Below are positions 33,774 to 41,279 of a DNA stretch of 59,137 bases, one piece after another; positions within the stretch are counted from its first letter, which is position 1; each line of letters opens with the position of its first letter. The stretch is taken from NCBI GenBank assembly GCA_026392255.1, contig JAPLCJ010000030.1:1-59137 (forward strand). The letters run 5' to 3'. The translations under genes were made by a program, and so were the position numbers. The DNA is from Solirubrobacterales bacterium (lineage in GTDB: Bacteria; Actinomycetota; Thermoleophilia; Solirubrobacterales; Solirubrobacteraceae). The notes beneath the pieces were generated by a model. The model ran no database searches and was not told the origin of the DNA. It saw nothing but the letters and a program-made list of their open reading frames with translations.

Positions 33774-33866
33774 GCGCATGGGATTCAAACCCTCGCGCTG
33801 AAGGTGTGGCCACGCCTACGGCGAGGCCAGTTCGAATCCCTCCCCCTCCGCTCCATCAGCACCACC
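33774..33866 (+). repeat. Trailer module of tRNA-Ser(TGA): antisense T-arm, hairpin, 3'-end copy
   Basis: The 37 bp at 33830-33866 are identical to 33737-33773 (T-loop, 3' acceptor, trailer of tRNA-Ser(TGA)), period 93 bp. Before the copy lies GGGATTCAAACCCTCG (33780-33795), which is complementary to the tRNA T-arm at 33732-33747 with one mismatch. Then follows a hairpin TGGCC-A-CGCC-TAC-GGCG-A-GGCCA (33807-33829). The hairpin resembles the one next to tRNA-Ser(GCT). Confidence 0.88.
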
Positions 33867-33868
33867 AA

Positions 33869-33895
33869 GCCCTAAGGGGATCGCCCCCTTAGGGC
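33869..33895. terminator. Strong bidirectional terminator
   Basis: GCCCTAAGGGG (33869-33879), a 5-nt loop, CCCCTTAGGGC (33885-33895): an 11-bp perfect stem right after the tRNA-Ser(TGA) trailer module and before the convergent DUF1254 gene. It places the repeat module inside the tRNA transcript. Confidence 0.8.
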
Positions 33896-33902
33896 CCGAA
33901 GA

Positions 33903-35306
33903 TCAGCTGATCTTGGTGATCTTCGGGTAGACCCACTTGCTGCTCAGGACTGACGAGGTTGGGCGATAGATCCTGAAGATCAGATTGAACTGTGCCTCTG
34001 GAGCCGGCAGCCAGTTCGCTGCTCCACCTTCGAGCGTCGTTGGCTGCGTGGCGCTGATGTAGAGGTCAGTTGACCCATCAGTGTTGTGACGAAGACCTGG
34101 TGTCCGGCCACCGATTGCAAAACGACCTAGTGGGTTGGCAACAAAGAACTGGTCTTGGGCGTAGAGCGTCACGGACCAAAAGCCACCGTTAGTTGTTGGG
34201 ATGCCGCCGGCCTTGAAGTGGAGCTTGTACTTGGCTCCGGCCGCCCCGTTAAGGAGGGCACCCGTGTAGTCGGTGACTGCAGCCGGGTAGATAGCTTCAG
34301 CCGGCACGTTGGCACCAAGACCGAACTGGGCGATGATGGACCGGGTCAAGTAGTCCTTGCCGTAGATGCCAATTCCGTCAAAGAGAATCCATCCGTTGTT
34401 CTTCTTCACTGAGCTAATCCGCTTGGCAATAACTCCGGCATCGATCTTGGCTTGGGCTGCAACTGCGCCCTTGACAAGCTCGGCGACGGTTGCTGCGCTC
34501 TGAGTCTTGGTTGGGTCAAGACCGGGGCCGATGCCGTACTTGGCAAAGCCTGTCATCAGCTTTGCCTCAGAGGCGAGTGCTGGCTGGGCGGCAATGGTCG
34601 TTCCGAACTCCTTGAAGAAGCCGGCAACGGGTGTCATAGCCGTTGGAGTGCCAGTTGGGCCGGGTGCACTCATGTTGAATGGCGGCAGGAACTCATTCGC
34701 GGTGACCTTGCTGTTGAGCTGCGCCGAAATCCCATTTTGGATTGCGAGTGCGCTTGCCACATCAGCTTGGCTGTCCACAAGTGTTCTGCCGATGATCCAA
34801 ACCCTTGGAGTGGCCGAACGGATGATTCCGTCCACGGACCTGTTCAGAGGAGTTGTCGTGGCGTTCCAGTTAGGCCCAACAAGGGCGTAGTTGCCACCGG
34901 CGTTGCCGGTCGTACGGTTGCCGATGTAGCCAAAGACGTTGGTATGCCCGTCGAGCAGTTCGAGCGCGAAGTAGCGGCTCCCGGTCGGCGGAGTGTGGAC
35001 GATCACTGGGTCTGTGCCAACGTTAAGGACCATCAGGGTGTAGAGCGTGTCAGCGTTGGGCTTGACGATTGAGCGGGTCTCATCCGTAGCGATGTACTGA
35101 ACGTTGATGACCATGTTGGCCGGGAATCGAGAGACGTTGCGCTGCATGTACACAGGCGCGTAGCCGTACATGTAGGCGTCAGATCCAACCTTCTGGATTG
35201 CCTTCTTCTGGGTCGTGGAGAGAGATGCTGAGGCAGTCGTGGGGACTGCTAAAACCGCCATCGCAGTGAACAGGACCAACAGCATGCGGCGGTTTGGAAA
35301 CTTCAT
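33903..35306 (-). CDS. Exported DUF1254/DUF1214 protein (copy 2)
   Basis: A 467-residue paralog of the protein at 10694-12100. The signal peptide is MLLVLFTAMAVLAVPTTASA. DUF1254 blocks (AYMYGYAPVYMQRNV, KPNADTLYTLMVLNV) and DUF1214 blocks (GGFWSVTLYAQDQFFVANPLGRFAIGGRTPG) align throughout, with the same ends (WKYPKITRVS versus WVYPKITKIS). It was probably duplicated before divergence rather than recently. A GAGG-containing purine-rich stretch precedes the ATG. Function unknown; exported. Confidence 0.85.
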   Translation of the reverse strand: MKFPNRRMLLVLFTAMAVLAVPTTASASLSTTQKKAIQKVGSDAYMYGYAPVYMQRNVSRFPANMVINVQYIATDETRSIVKPNADTLYTLMVLNVGTDPVIVHTPPTGSRYFALELLDGHTNVFGYIGNRTTGNAGGNYALVGPNWNATTTPLNRSVDGIIRSATPRVWIIGRTLVDSQADVASALAIQNGISAQLNSKVTANEFLPPFNMSAPGPTGTPTAMTPVAGFFKEFGTTIAAQPALASEAKLMTGFAKYGIGPGLDPTKTQSAATVAELVKGAVAAQAKIDAGVIAKRISSVKKNNGWILFDGIGIYGKDYLTRSIIAQFGLGANVPAEAIYPAAVTDYTGALLNGAAGAKYKLHFKAGGIPTTNGGFWSVTLYAQDQFFVANPLGRFAIGGRTPGLRHNTDGSTDLYISATQPTTLEGGAANWLPAPEAQFNLIFRIYRPTSSVLSSKWVYPKITKIS

Positions 35307-35336
35307 CTCTGACTACCTCTTCCTCAGTGGATTTAC

Positions 35337-35350
35337 GTGACTAGCGTCAC
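35337..35350. promoter_or_regulatory. Inverted repeat upstream of DUF1254 copy 2
   Basis: GTGAC-TAGC-GTCAC at 35337-35350, 30 bp upstream of the ATG, in a 111-bp spacer that otherwise shows nothing. Candidate operator; copy 1 lacks it. Confidence 0.35.
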
Positions 35351-35417
35351 TCTACAGACGCCGTGTCACAAAATCCACTTCATACGGTCCCCTGCGTGCT
35401 GACTACCCCAGAGCCGG

Positions 35418-36398
35418 TCAGGAAGCTGGGCTGCCCTTACCCCTCAAATCGCCACATCCATTGGGGCCTGCAGCCAGCTGCGCATCGCTGGGTGGGTCAA
35501 GGGCCAAGAGTTCGGGCACGGTGACAGCGGTTAGGTGCTTCTTGGCCAGCTCGGGCAGGATGTACGGCAGCGCTCGAATGGTCTGGCCGCGGTTCTCATG
35601 CAGCAGGATGATCCCGCCGGGCTTAAGACCGGCGATCACGTTCTTGGCAATACCCGCATAGTTGGCGCCTTGTGAGTCGAGGGAATCAATGTCCCAGATG
35701 ATCTCTGCCAAACCAAGCTGAGAGATGATCGAGTCGATCGCATCATTCCGGGCCCCATAAGGCGGGCGGAAGACTTGGACCTTTGTGCCTGTGACTTCCT
35801 CGGCGAGCGAGGTCGTATCCGCAATCTGACGCCGCACGGAAGCTAAGTCCAGACCTGGCAGGTACGGATGCGACCAAGAATGGTTGGCCGTTGCTGCGAG
35901 AAGATTCTCCCGCTTGGCCCACGCCTTCCACTCTGGCTCCTTCAGCCTTTCACCGACCACGAAGAATGTTGCCCGCGCCTTCCACTTCTTTAGCTTGCGG
36001 ATCGCGAAGTGCGTATAGGCACCGGGGCCGTCATCAAATGTGAGTGCCACATACCGGCCCTTGCGACCACCACCGCAGTAGACGGGCTTGCCGATACCTG
36101 CCAGGCGTGCGACTGCTGCTGCCTCCTGAGCCGGGGTTGAGAGGGGCTTTGTCCAATCCGGGGCGTTCGGGGCGGCTGCGGTGGTTTCAGCCGCCGGGGC
36201 AGTCTGTTGTGCACTCTCAGCGGCCGGCTGGGTGGTGACGGCAGCCGAATTGGTTGAGCTGCGGCTCTGGGCGACGAGTGCGATCCCAACCCCGACTATG
36301 GCCAAAAGCAGCACGGTGATCAGCGTCAGGCGGGAGCGGCTTGTCTCCTCCCGCGAATCCTTGCGTCGAGCCTTCAGTTGGTCAGGATCGTGAGTCAC
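35418..36398 (-). CDS. Membrane-anchored polysaccharide deacetylase (NodB domain)
   Basis: A 326-residue protein with a GTG start at 36398. There is a short cytoplasmic tail, one membrane helix (about 24-44), a 70-residue Ala/Thr linker, then a carbohydrate esterase family 4 domain. Motif 1 is TFDDGPG (Asp122 base, Asp123 metal ligand). Motif 2 is H173-S-W-S-H177, motif 3 RPPYGARN (211-218), and the late motifs WDIDSLD and IILLHENRG. These enzymes remove N-acetyl groups from peptidoglycan or chitin-like polymers using a divalent metal. It lies 54 bp downstream of serS and may share its transcript. Confidence 0.9.
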   Translation of the reverse strand: MTHDPDQLKARRKDSREETSRSRLTLITVLLLAIVGVGIALVAQSRSSTNSAAVTTQPAAESAQQTAPAAETTAAAPNAPDWTKPLSTPAQEAAAVARLAGIGKPVYCGGGRKGRYVALTFDDGPGAYTHFAIRKLKKWKARATFFVVGERLKEPEWKAWAKRENLLAATANHSWSHPYLPGLDLASVRRQIADTTSLAEEVTGTKVQVFRPPYGARNDAIDSIISQLGLAEIIWDIDSLDSQGANYAGIAKNVIAGLKPGGIILLHENRGQTIRALPYILPELAKKHLTAVTVPELLALDPPSDAQLAAGPNGCGDLRGKGSPAS

Positions 36399-36452
36399 AC
36401 CAACATTGTTACTGACTCAGCACGCGTCACCCGGGGCCCGGGCCGTCGTGGG

Positions 36453-37694
36453 TCAGGCGGAAGGGTTTGCCGCGAGCACTGCTGGTGCGCCACGATCAAC
36501 CAAGACCTGTGGCATCTCGACGGTGCCATCCTCGCGCTGCCCGTTCTCAAGCAGCGCAATCAGGGTGCGGCCCACTGCCACGGCGGTCCCGTTGAGTGTG
36601 TGAAGGATCTCTGGCTTGCCGCCACCCTCAGGTCGCATGCGGATGTTGAGGCGGCGGGCTTGGAAGTCAGTGGTATTGGAACAGGACGTCAGCTCACGCC
36701 ATCTGCCCTGCCCCGGAAGCCAGGCCTCGCAGTCGTACTTCTTGGCAGCGGAGGCGCCGAGTTCAGCAACCCCAATGTTGACGACTCGATATGGAATACC
36801 TAGCTCGCTGAGGATCCGTTCCTCGAGGGCGAGGATGCGCTCGTGTTCGGCCTCTGACTGATCCGGGGGGACGAGGCTGTACATCTCGACCTTGTCGAAC
36901 TGGTGCACCCGGAACACGCCACGCGTGTCCTTGCCTGCGGAGCCTGCCTCACGCCGGAAGCAGGGTGAGAAGCCGGCGTAGCGGAGCGGGAGATCGCCGT
37001 GTTCGATGATCTGCCCAGCGTTGAGGCCGGCAAGTGCAACTTCGCTTGTGCCGGTCAGGTAGAGGTCGTCATCAGCAAGCTTGTAGATCTGCTGTTCGGT
37101 GTCGGGCATAAAGCCAGTTCCAAACAGCGCCTCTTCACGCACGAGGACAGGTGGGATGACCGGTTCAAAGCCCTCGCCTCCAAGCAGCTCCAATGCGTAG
37201 CGGACGAGTGCGAGCTCCACCATCACCAGTGGACCGCGCAGGTATGCGAAGCGTGAACCGGAGAGCCGAGCAGCGGCCTCCATGTCAATCATCGGGCCGG
37301 CAAGGTCAAGGTGGTCGCGGCCTTGCGCACCCGACTCGCCTACCTCACGCAGGACTGTGTCCTCATCCGCAGCATCGGGCGCAGGCGGGTTGGGCACCAT
37401 TGCGAGCAGAGCATCGAGTGATGCTTTGGCCTTCGACTCTTGGTCGGAAGCGTCACGGCCCTTCTCTGCCAGAACTGACATCTCCTGACGCTCGGCCTCC
37501 GTTGGGGCTCCGGTGCGGCCCTTGGAAGCAGCGTTCAGCTCTGCCCGTGCCTCCTCAGCAGCTGCAGTGGCTTGGCGCCATTGGGTGTCAAGGTCAAGTG
37601 CCTCGTCAAGCCGTGCGTCGGACCCGTCATTGCGACGGGCAAGCGCAGCCCGCACGGAGTCGGTTTCAGCGCGAAGTGTTTTTAGGTCGAGCAT
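36453..37694 (-). CDS. serS: Seryl-tRNA synthetase
   Basis: A 413-residue class II synthetase. The N-terminal long coiled-coil arm (about 1-100) contacts the long variable arm of tRNA-Ser. Motif 2 is seen in FRREAGSAGKDTRGVFRVHQF, the serine/ATP region in YLTGTSEVAL, and motif 3 in NGTAVAVGRTLIALLEN. It charges tRNA-Ser (and tRNA-Sec). Both tRNA-Ser genes lie 2.7-4 kb away. A GAGG precedes the ATG by 5 nt. Confidence 0.97.
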   Translation of the reverse strand: MLDLKTLRAETDSVRAALARRNDGSDARLDEALDLDTQWRQATAAAEEARAELNAASKGRTGAPTEAERQEMSVLAEKGRDASDQESKAKASLDALLAMVPNPPAPDAADEDTVLREVGESGAQGRDHLDLAGPMIDMEAAARLSGSRFAYLRGPLVMVELALVRYALELLGGEGFEPVIPPVLVREEALFGTGFMPDTEQQIYKLADDDLYLTGTSEVALAGLNAGQIIEHGDLPLRYAGFSPCFRREAGSAGKDTRGVFRVHQFDKVEMYSLVPPDQSEAEHERILALEERILSELGIPYRVVNIGVAELGASAAKKYDCEAWLPGQGRWRELTSCSNTTDFQARRLNIRMRPEGGGKPEILHTLNGTAVAVGRTLIALLENGQREDGTVEMPQVLVDRGAPAVLAANPSA

Positions 37695-37740
37695 CGATTA
37701 CCTCGACCTGGATGGTGCCGTGTTGAGGACCACCCGCCGA

Positions 37741-38466
37741 TTAGCGGGCGACCTTCTGCAGGTAAGCGATCAGCGCGTCAAGGTCCTTGGGGCTGATGGA
37801 AGCGCCGTAGGTCGGCGGCATTATGCCTTTGGCGTAGCCAGCTGTGATGACAGCATTCGGGTTGATGATCGACTGCCTGATCATCGCCGCAGGGTCTGAA
37901 CCAATCTTGTTCAGGCTTGGGCCAATCTGTCCGTTAGCACCCGCTGCTGAGAGCTGGTGGCAGCCACCGCAGCCGTTGGAGGTGAAGACACTGGCCCCAA
38001 GAGCGGCGAGGTCCTGCTTCGGTGCAGGGACGGGCTTGGCAGCGGCTGCTCCGCCCATCATCTGGCTAGGTGAGGCTGGAGTGCGAACATCCGCGCCGGC
38101 GTACTTGGCTAGGAATGCCGCGACCAACTTGGCCTCAGCTCCCGTGACGATGTTCTGAGGCATGATTGCGCCAGAGAAGCCACCGTTCTGAATCGCATAA
38201 AGGACGCGCTCGTAGCTCTCCTTGCGAACGTTGAAGTTTGGTCCGTTGTTGCGGAGTGCCTTGCTGATGTTGGATGCGGAACCGTTGGAACCGGCGGTAG
38301 CAAGTGAGTGGCAGCCTGCGCATCGCTCCTGGAACAGAACAGCTCCACCGTGCATCGGCGTGCCGCTAGCAACCTGAATCTTCTGCGTCCCACATGCGCT
38401 AACTGCCACTGCCGAAACGGCGGCAAGGGCAACTACGAGAAGGGTCTTTGGGCGAATGCTGCTCAT
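37741..38466 (-). CDS. Di-heme cytochrome c lipoprotein
   Basis: A 241-residue protein. Lipoprotein signal with lipobox VSAC (Cys25). Two class I cytochrome c domains: first heme C49-A-G-C-H53 with Met in IMPQN (about 102), second heme C166-G-G-C-H170 with Met in IMPPT near the end. An Ala/Pro-rich linker (about 128-150) joins them. It is anchored on the outside of the membrane and carries electrons, probably between quinol oxidation and a terminal oxidase; complex I is encoded nearby but this is not its partner by direct contact. A TAGGAT box lies 9 nt before the ATG. Confidence 0.9.
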   Translation of the reverse strand: MSSIRPKTLLVVALAAVSAVAVSACGTQKIQVASGTPMHGGAVLFQERCAGCHSLATAGSNGSASNISKALRNNGPNFNVRKESYERVLYAIQNGGFSGAIMPQNIVTGAEAKLVAAFLAKYAGADVRTPASPSQMMGGAAAAKPVPAPKQDLAALGASVFTSNGCGGCHQLSAAGANGQIGPSLNKIGSDPAAMIRQSIINPNAVITAGYAKGIMPPTYGASISPKDLDALIAYLQKVAR

Positions 38467-38671
38467 CGGTTCAGGATCCTATCCAAGACGGCGACGGCGG
38501 GTATGGCAGGACACTCACGACCGAGGGCGAAGTGAGAACCAACCCCGGTGCCGGGCATGGGTAGACGGCTCGTAATTTTGGACTTTCATAGTCCCCGCGA
38601 GGTGTCCTCCAACGGCGGCAACCAATTGGCTGGCGCCGGGGCCTCGCTCTTCCATTGCTGCCGTAAGTGCG

Positions 38672-39193
38672 ATGATCCAAGCGATGAGTACTGAACTTCC
38701 AGCTAGCCCAGAGGGTCTTAGGCAGGCTTTTGCGCGCTTCCCCACAGGGGTAGCAGTGATCTGCGCTCGCGACAGTGACGGGACCGACGGGGGTATGACA
38801 GCAAACGCAATCTGCTCCCTGTCACTGGACCCGCTGCTTGTGCTGATCTGTTTTGAGAAGAAGGCTCGGACGCTGCCCCTGGTTGAGCGGACCGGGAGAT
38901 TCTCGATCAGCATCCTTGCCGAGGACGGCCGTGAGCTGGCTGACAGGTTTGCGTCCAAACTCGATGAGGGAGAGAAGCTCCGGGGTGTCGCGGCGCGGGA
39001 CGAACTTGGCGTGCCCGTTCTTGAGAATGCAATTGCGTGGGCCGTCTGCTCTCTGAAGGAGACCCTGCCCGGAGGCGATCACCAGATTGTGATCGGTGAG
39101 GTTGAGGCACTCGGTGCCTCCGAGGGCCGGCCACTGGTCTGGTTCGGCGGTACTTACGGGTCGCTCAGCGACGCCGAGCGCAGCACGTCCTGA
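38672..39193 (+). CDS. Flavin reductase-like domain protein
   Basis: A 173-residue protein of the HpaC/flavin-reductase-like family: L-R-Q-A-F-A-R-F-P-T-G-V-A-V-I at the start, GGMTANAICSLSLDPLLVLICFEK for flavin binding, RFSISILAEDGRELADRFAS, and a C-terminal HQIVIGEVEAL block. It reduces FMN/FAD with NAD(P)H for a partner monooxygenase, or binds flavin. No partner is nearby. ATGs at 38672 and 38684 are both possible; no ribosome-binding site decides. The 38467-38671 spacer holds no gene I can support. Confidence 0.85.
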   Translation: MIQAMSTELPASPEGLRQAFARFPTGVAVICARDSDGTDGGMTANAICSLSLDPLLVLICFEKKARTLPLVERTGRFSISILAEDGRELADRFASKLDEGEKLRGVAARDELGVPVLENAIAWAVCSLKETLPGGDHQIVIGEVEALGASEGRPLVWFGGTYGSLSDAERSTS

Positions 39194-39203
39194 CCGCGCC
39201 GGC

Positions 39204-39647
39204 TCAGTAAGCGCCAGCGCCGCGCAAGAGCAGCGCGACACAGACCATCAGCGCAACGGCTTCAACACCGAGCTCGCGAAGGGCAATCTGCCTAGCCAGC
39301 CGTTCCTGCTCAACCTCAGGGAGTGCCCTGACACCCTCGCTGCCATCGATGTTTAGCCGAGCGAGGACCGAACTAGCTGACGCCAACCTCAGTTGTTCGG
39401 CTGCAAATGACACTGCCGCAGCCATCAATGAGTAGCCGTATTGAAGGCCGTGTCCGGCCTCACCTACGCCGGCCAGCAGGACCGCGCCGAGCGCTGCCGG
39501 TGCGACGACCGCGCCCTGAGCCACACGGATGGCAAACCAAGCCCGTGGATGGGCGAAACCGGACCGAAAGGCCAGGGCCCCGATTGCTGCCGAGATCAGA
39601 CATGCCCCAGCGGCGATCCAGCAGAGAACCTCGTAAATGGAAGTCAT
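39204..39647 (-). CDS. Small membrane protein of unknown function
   Basis: A 147-residue protein with about four predicted membrane segments (near 7-27, 40-60, 68-88, 124-143) and a charged stretch at 95-120 (LNIDGSEGVRALPEVEQERLARQ). No family recognised. It is divergent from the nuo operon and shares its 108-bp control region, so it could be co-regulated with complex I. Confidence 0.55.
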   Translation of the reverse strand: MTSIYEVLCWIAAGACLISAAIGALAFRSGFAHPRAWFAIRVAQGAVVAPAALGAVLLAGVGEAGHGLQYGYSLMAAAVSFAAEQLRLASASSVLARLNIDGSEGVRALPEVEQERLARQIALRELGVEAVALMVCVALLLRGAGAY

Positions 39648-39682
39648 TTCCGCCTAAACCCCCTGTTTGTATGGGCATTGAA

Positions 39683-39741
39683 AGTGCGATTACGCACTAA
39701 GTAACAGGTTGTTACAAAGTCCCCTCGCCCGGTGCTATAAA
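39683..39741 (+). promoter_or_regulatory. nuo operon promoter with two palindromes
   Basis: An extended -10 (TG-C-TATAAA, TATAAA at 39736-39741) lies 14 nt before the nuoA ATG. TTACAA (39712-39717), 18 bp upstream, is the nearest -35. Two inverted repeats precede or overlap it: AGTGCG-ATTA-CGCACT (39683-39698) and GTAACA-GGT-TGTTAC (39701-39715). Both are candidate operators for respiratory control. Confidence 0.55.
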
Positions 39742-39755
39742 AGGTGTCCGCCCTC

Positions 39756-40118
39756 ATGTTGAACTCCTATCTTCCAGCAATTGTCTTTCTCCTACTTGGC
39801 GGGGTTGTCGGCACCGCATTTGCGCTGATGAACGGCATCTTCGGACCGAAGACCAACCGCCGCTCCGCCTCGAAGACATCGCCTTACGAATGTGGTCTCC
39901 CCTCAGACGTTCAGCAGGGCTTTCGCTTCGGGATTTCGTTCTACATGATCGCAATGCTCTTCATCCTCTTCGACATCGAGGTCATCTTCCTCTACCCAAT
40001 CGCAGTCAAGCTCAAAGAGTTCGGGGCATTCGCACTCGTGGAGACCTCAATCTTTGTTGCTCTGCTGTTCGTTGGCTTCGGCTACGTCTGGCGCCGCGGG
40101 GCACTCTCATGGCGGTAA
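39756..40118 (+). CDS. nuoA: NADH-quinone oxidoreductase subunit A
   Basis: A 120-residue membrane subunit with three helices. The conserved loop [10 protein letters not shown] carries the Cys exposed near the quinone site. [10 protein letters not shown] is the family signature. The ATG at 39756 is preferred; a GTG at 39744 would place the start only 2 nt after the -10 box. First gene of a 14-gene operon. Overlaps nuoB by 10 nt. Confidence 0.95.
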   Translation: MLNSYLPAIVFLLLGGVVGTAFALMNGIFGPKTNRRSASKTSPYECGLPSDVQQGFRFGISFYMIAMLFILFDIEVIFLYPIAVKLKEFGAFALVETSIFVALLFVGFGYVWRRGALSWR

Positions 40119-40777
40119 CTGAAGGCCCTGACGCATTCCGCGCCAGCCAGATGCGCGCCCGCGACATGTTGCGTGGCGACCTTGAAGGAGAGGAGCTGGA
40201 GAAGTACGTCCAGGAGCGGATCATCACGACAACGCTCGACAAGGCCGTGTCATGGGCCCGTGGCAATGCCATGTTCCCCGCCACATTCGGCCTTGCCTGC
40301 TGTGCGATCGAGATGATGTCCATCGTTGGCGGCCGCGTTGACGTTGCCCGCTTTGGGTTTGAGGCCTTCCGTGCCTCCCCACGCCAGGCCGACCTGCTGA
40401 TTCTCTCGGGCCGTGTCTCAATCAAGATGGCGCCGGTTGTCCGACGCATCTACGACCAGATGCTCGAGCCCAAGTGGACAATCGCGATGGGCGCCTGCTG
40501 CTCCTCACAGGGGATCTTCAACAACTACGCAATCGTCCCAGCCGACAAGTTCATGCCCGTTGACGTTCACGTTCCTGGCTGCCCACCACGCCCGGAAGCA
40601 CTCGTTCACGGAATCCTGACCCTTAGAGATAAGATTCAAGGCGACCCCACCTTGGGTTGGCGCAGCCGTTACGGAGCTGAAGGAACCGAGGAAGTGCTGC
40701 CCCTGCACTCCTCAGCTGACTCCGTGAATGTTTTTGGTGCCCCCAGGCCGGGGCTTGGGGAGGCCCCAATTGCCTGA
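40109..40777 (+). CDS. nuoB: NADH-quinone oxidoreductase subunit B
   Basis: A 222-residue peripheral-arm subunit that carries cluster N2, the last Fe-S centre before quinone. Ligands are seen in [11 protein letters not shown] (Cys64/65), MGACCSSQG (about 130) and [11 protein letters not shown] (Cys158). The start ATG at 40109 overlaps the nuoA end. The C-terminal tail past residue 185 is a variable extension. Confidence 0.96.
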   Translation: MAVTEGPDAFRASQMRARDMLRGDLEGEELEKYVQERIITTTLDKAVSWARGNAMFPATFGLACCAIEMMSIVGGRVDVARFGFEAFRASPRQADLLILSGRVSIKMAPVVRRIYDQMLEPKWTIAMGACCSSQGIFNNYAIVPADKFMPVDVHVPGCPPRPEALVHGILTLRDKIQGDPTLGWRSRYGAEGTEEVLPLHSSADSVNVFGAPRPGLGEAPIA

Positions 40778-41279
40778 CGCAACTGGCCTTGAACTGATTG
40801 CCGGTGAGATTCGCGACAGCGCGCCCGGCGCCGTTATCTCTACCAAGCACGACCGCGGTCGTGCTGAAATCGAGATCACCCCAGAGTCAGTTCACCCCGT
40901 AGTAGCGATGCTCAAGGAGCGCGGCTACACGTTCCTCGCCTCACTCCACGGCCTTGACTACTGGCCGGACGAGCCACGCCTCGGCGTCATCTACGAGCTG
41001 CTCGACATGAAGACTGTTGACCGGATCTCAGTCAAGACCCGCGTGACAGTTGAGAACCCCACGGTTGCCAGCGTGATTGACCTCTGGTCCGGCGCCGACC
41101 ACCCTGAGCGCGAAGTCTTTGACATGTTCGGCGTCGTCTTTGAAGGCCACCCGGACCTGCGCAGGATCCTGATGCCCGAGGACTACGAAGGCCACCCACA
41201 ACGCCGTGACTTCCCCGTTGGTGGCGAAGAAGTGATCTTCACTTACAACGAGAAGACCATGCCCGGGTGGACTGAGTAA
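40770..41279 (+). CDS. nuoC: NADH-quinone oxidoreductase subunit C
   Basis: A 30-kDa-type subunit of 169 residues if started at the TTG at 40770, which has GGGGAGG 6 nt upstream and overlaps the nuoB stop. An in-frame ATG at 40728 gives 183 residues but no ribosome-binding site. The signature [25 protein letters not shown] and the downstream [11 protein letters not shown] are present. It lines the quinone-proximal part of the peripheral arm. Confidence 0.93.
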   Translation: MPDATGLELIAGEIRDSAPGAVISTKHDRGRAEIEITPESVHPVVAMLKERGYTFLASLHGLDYWPDEPRLGVIYELLDMKTVDRISVKTRVTVENPTVASVIDLWSGADHPEREVFDMFGVVFEGHPDLRRILMPEDYEGHPQRRDFPVGGEEVIFTYNEKTMPGWTE

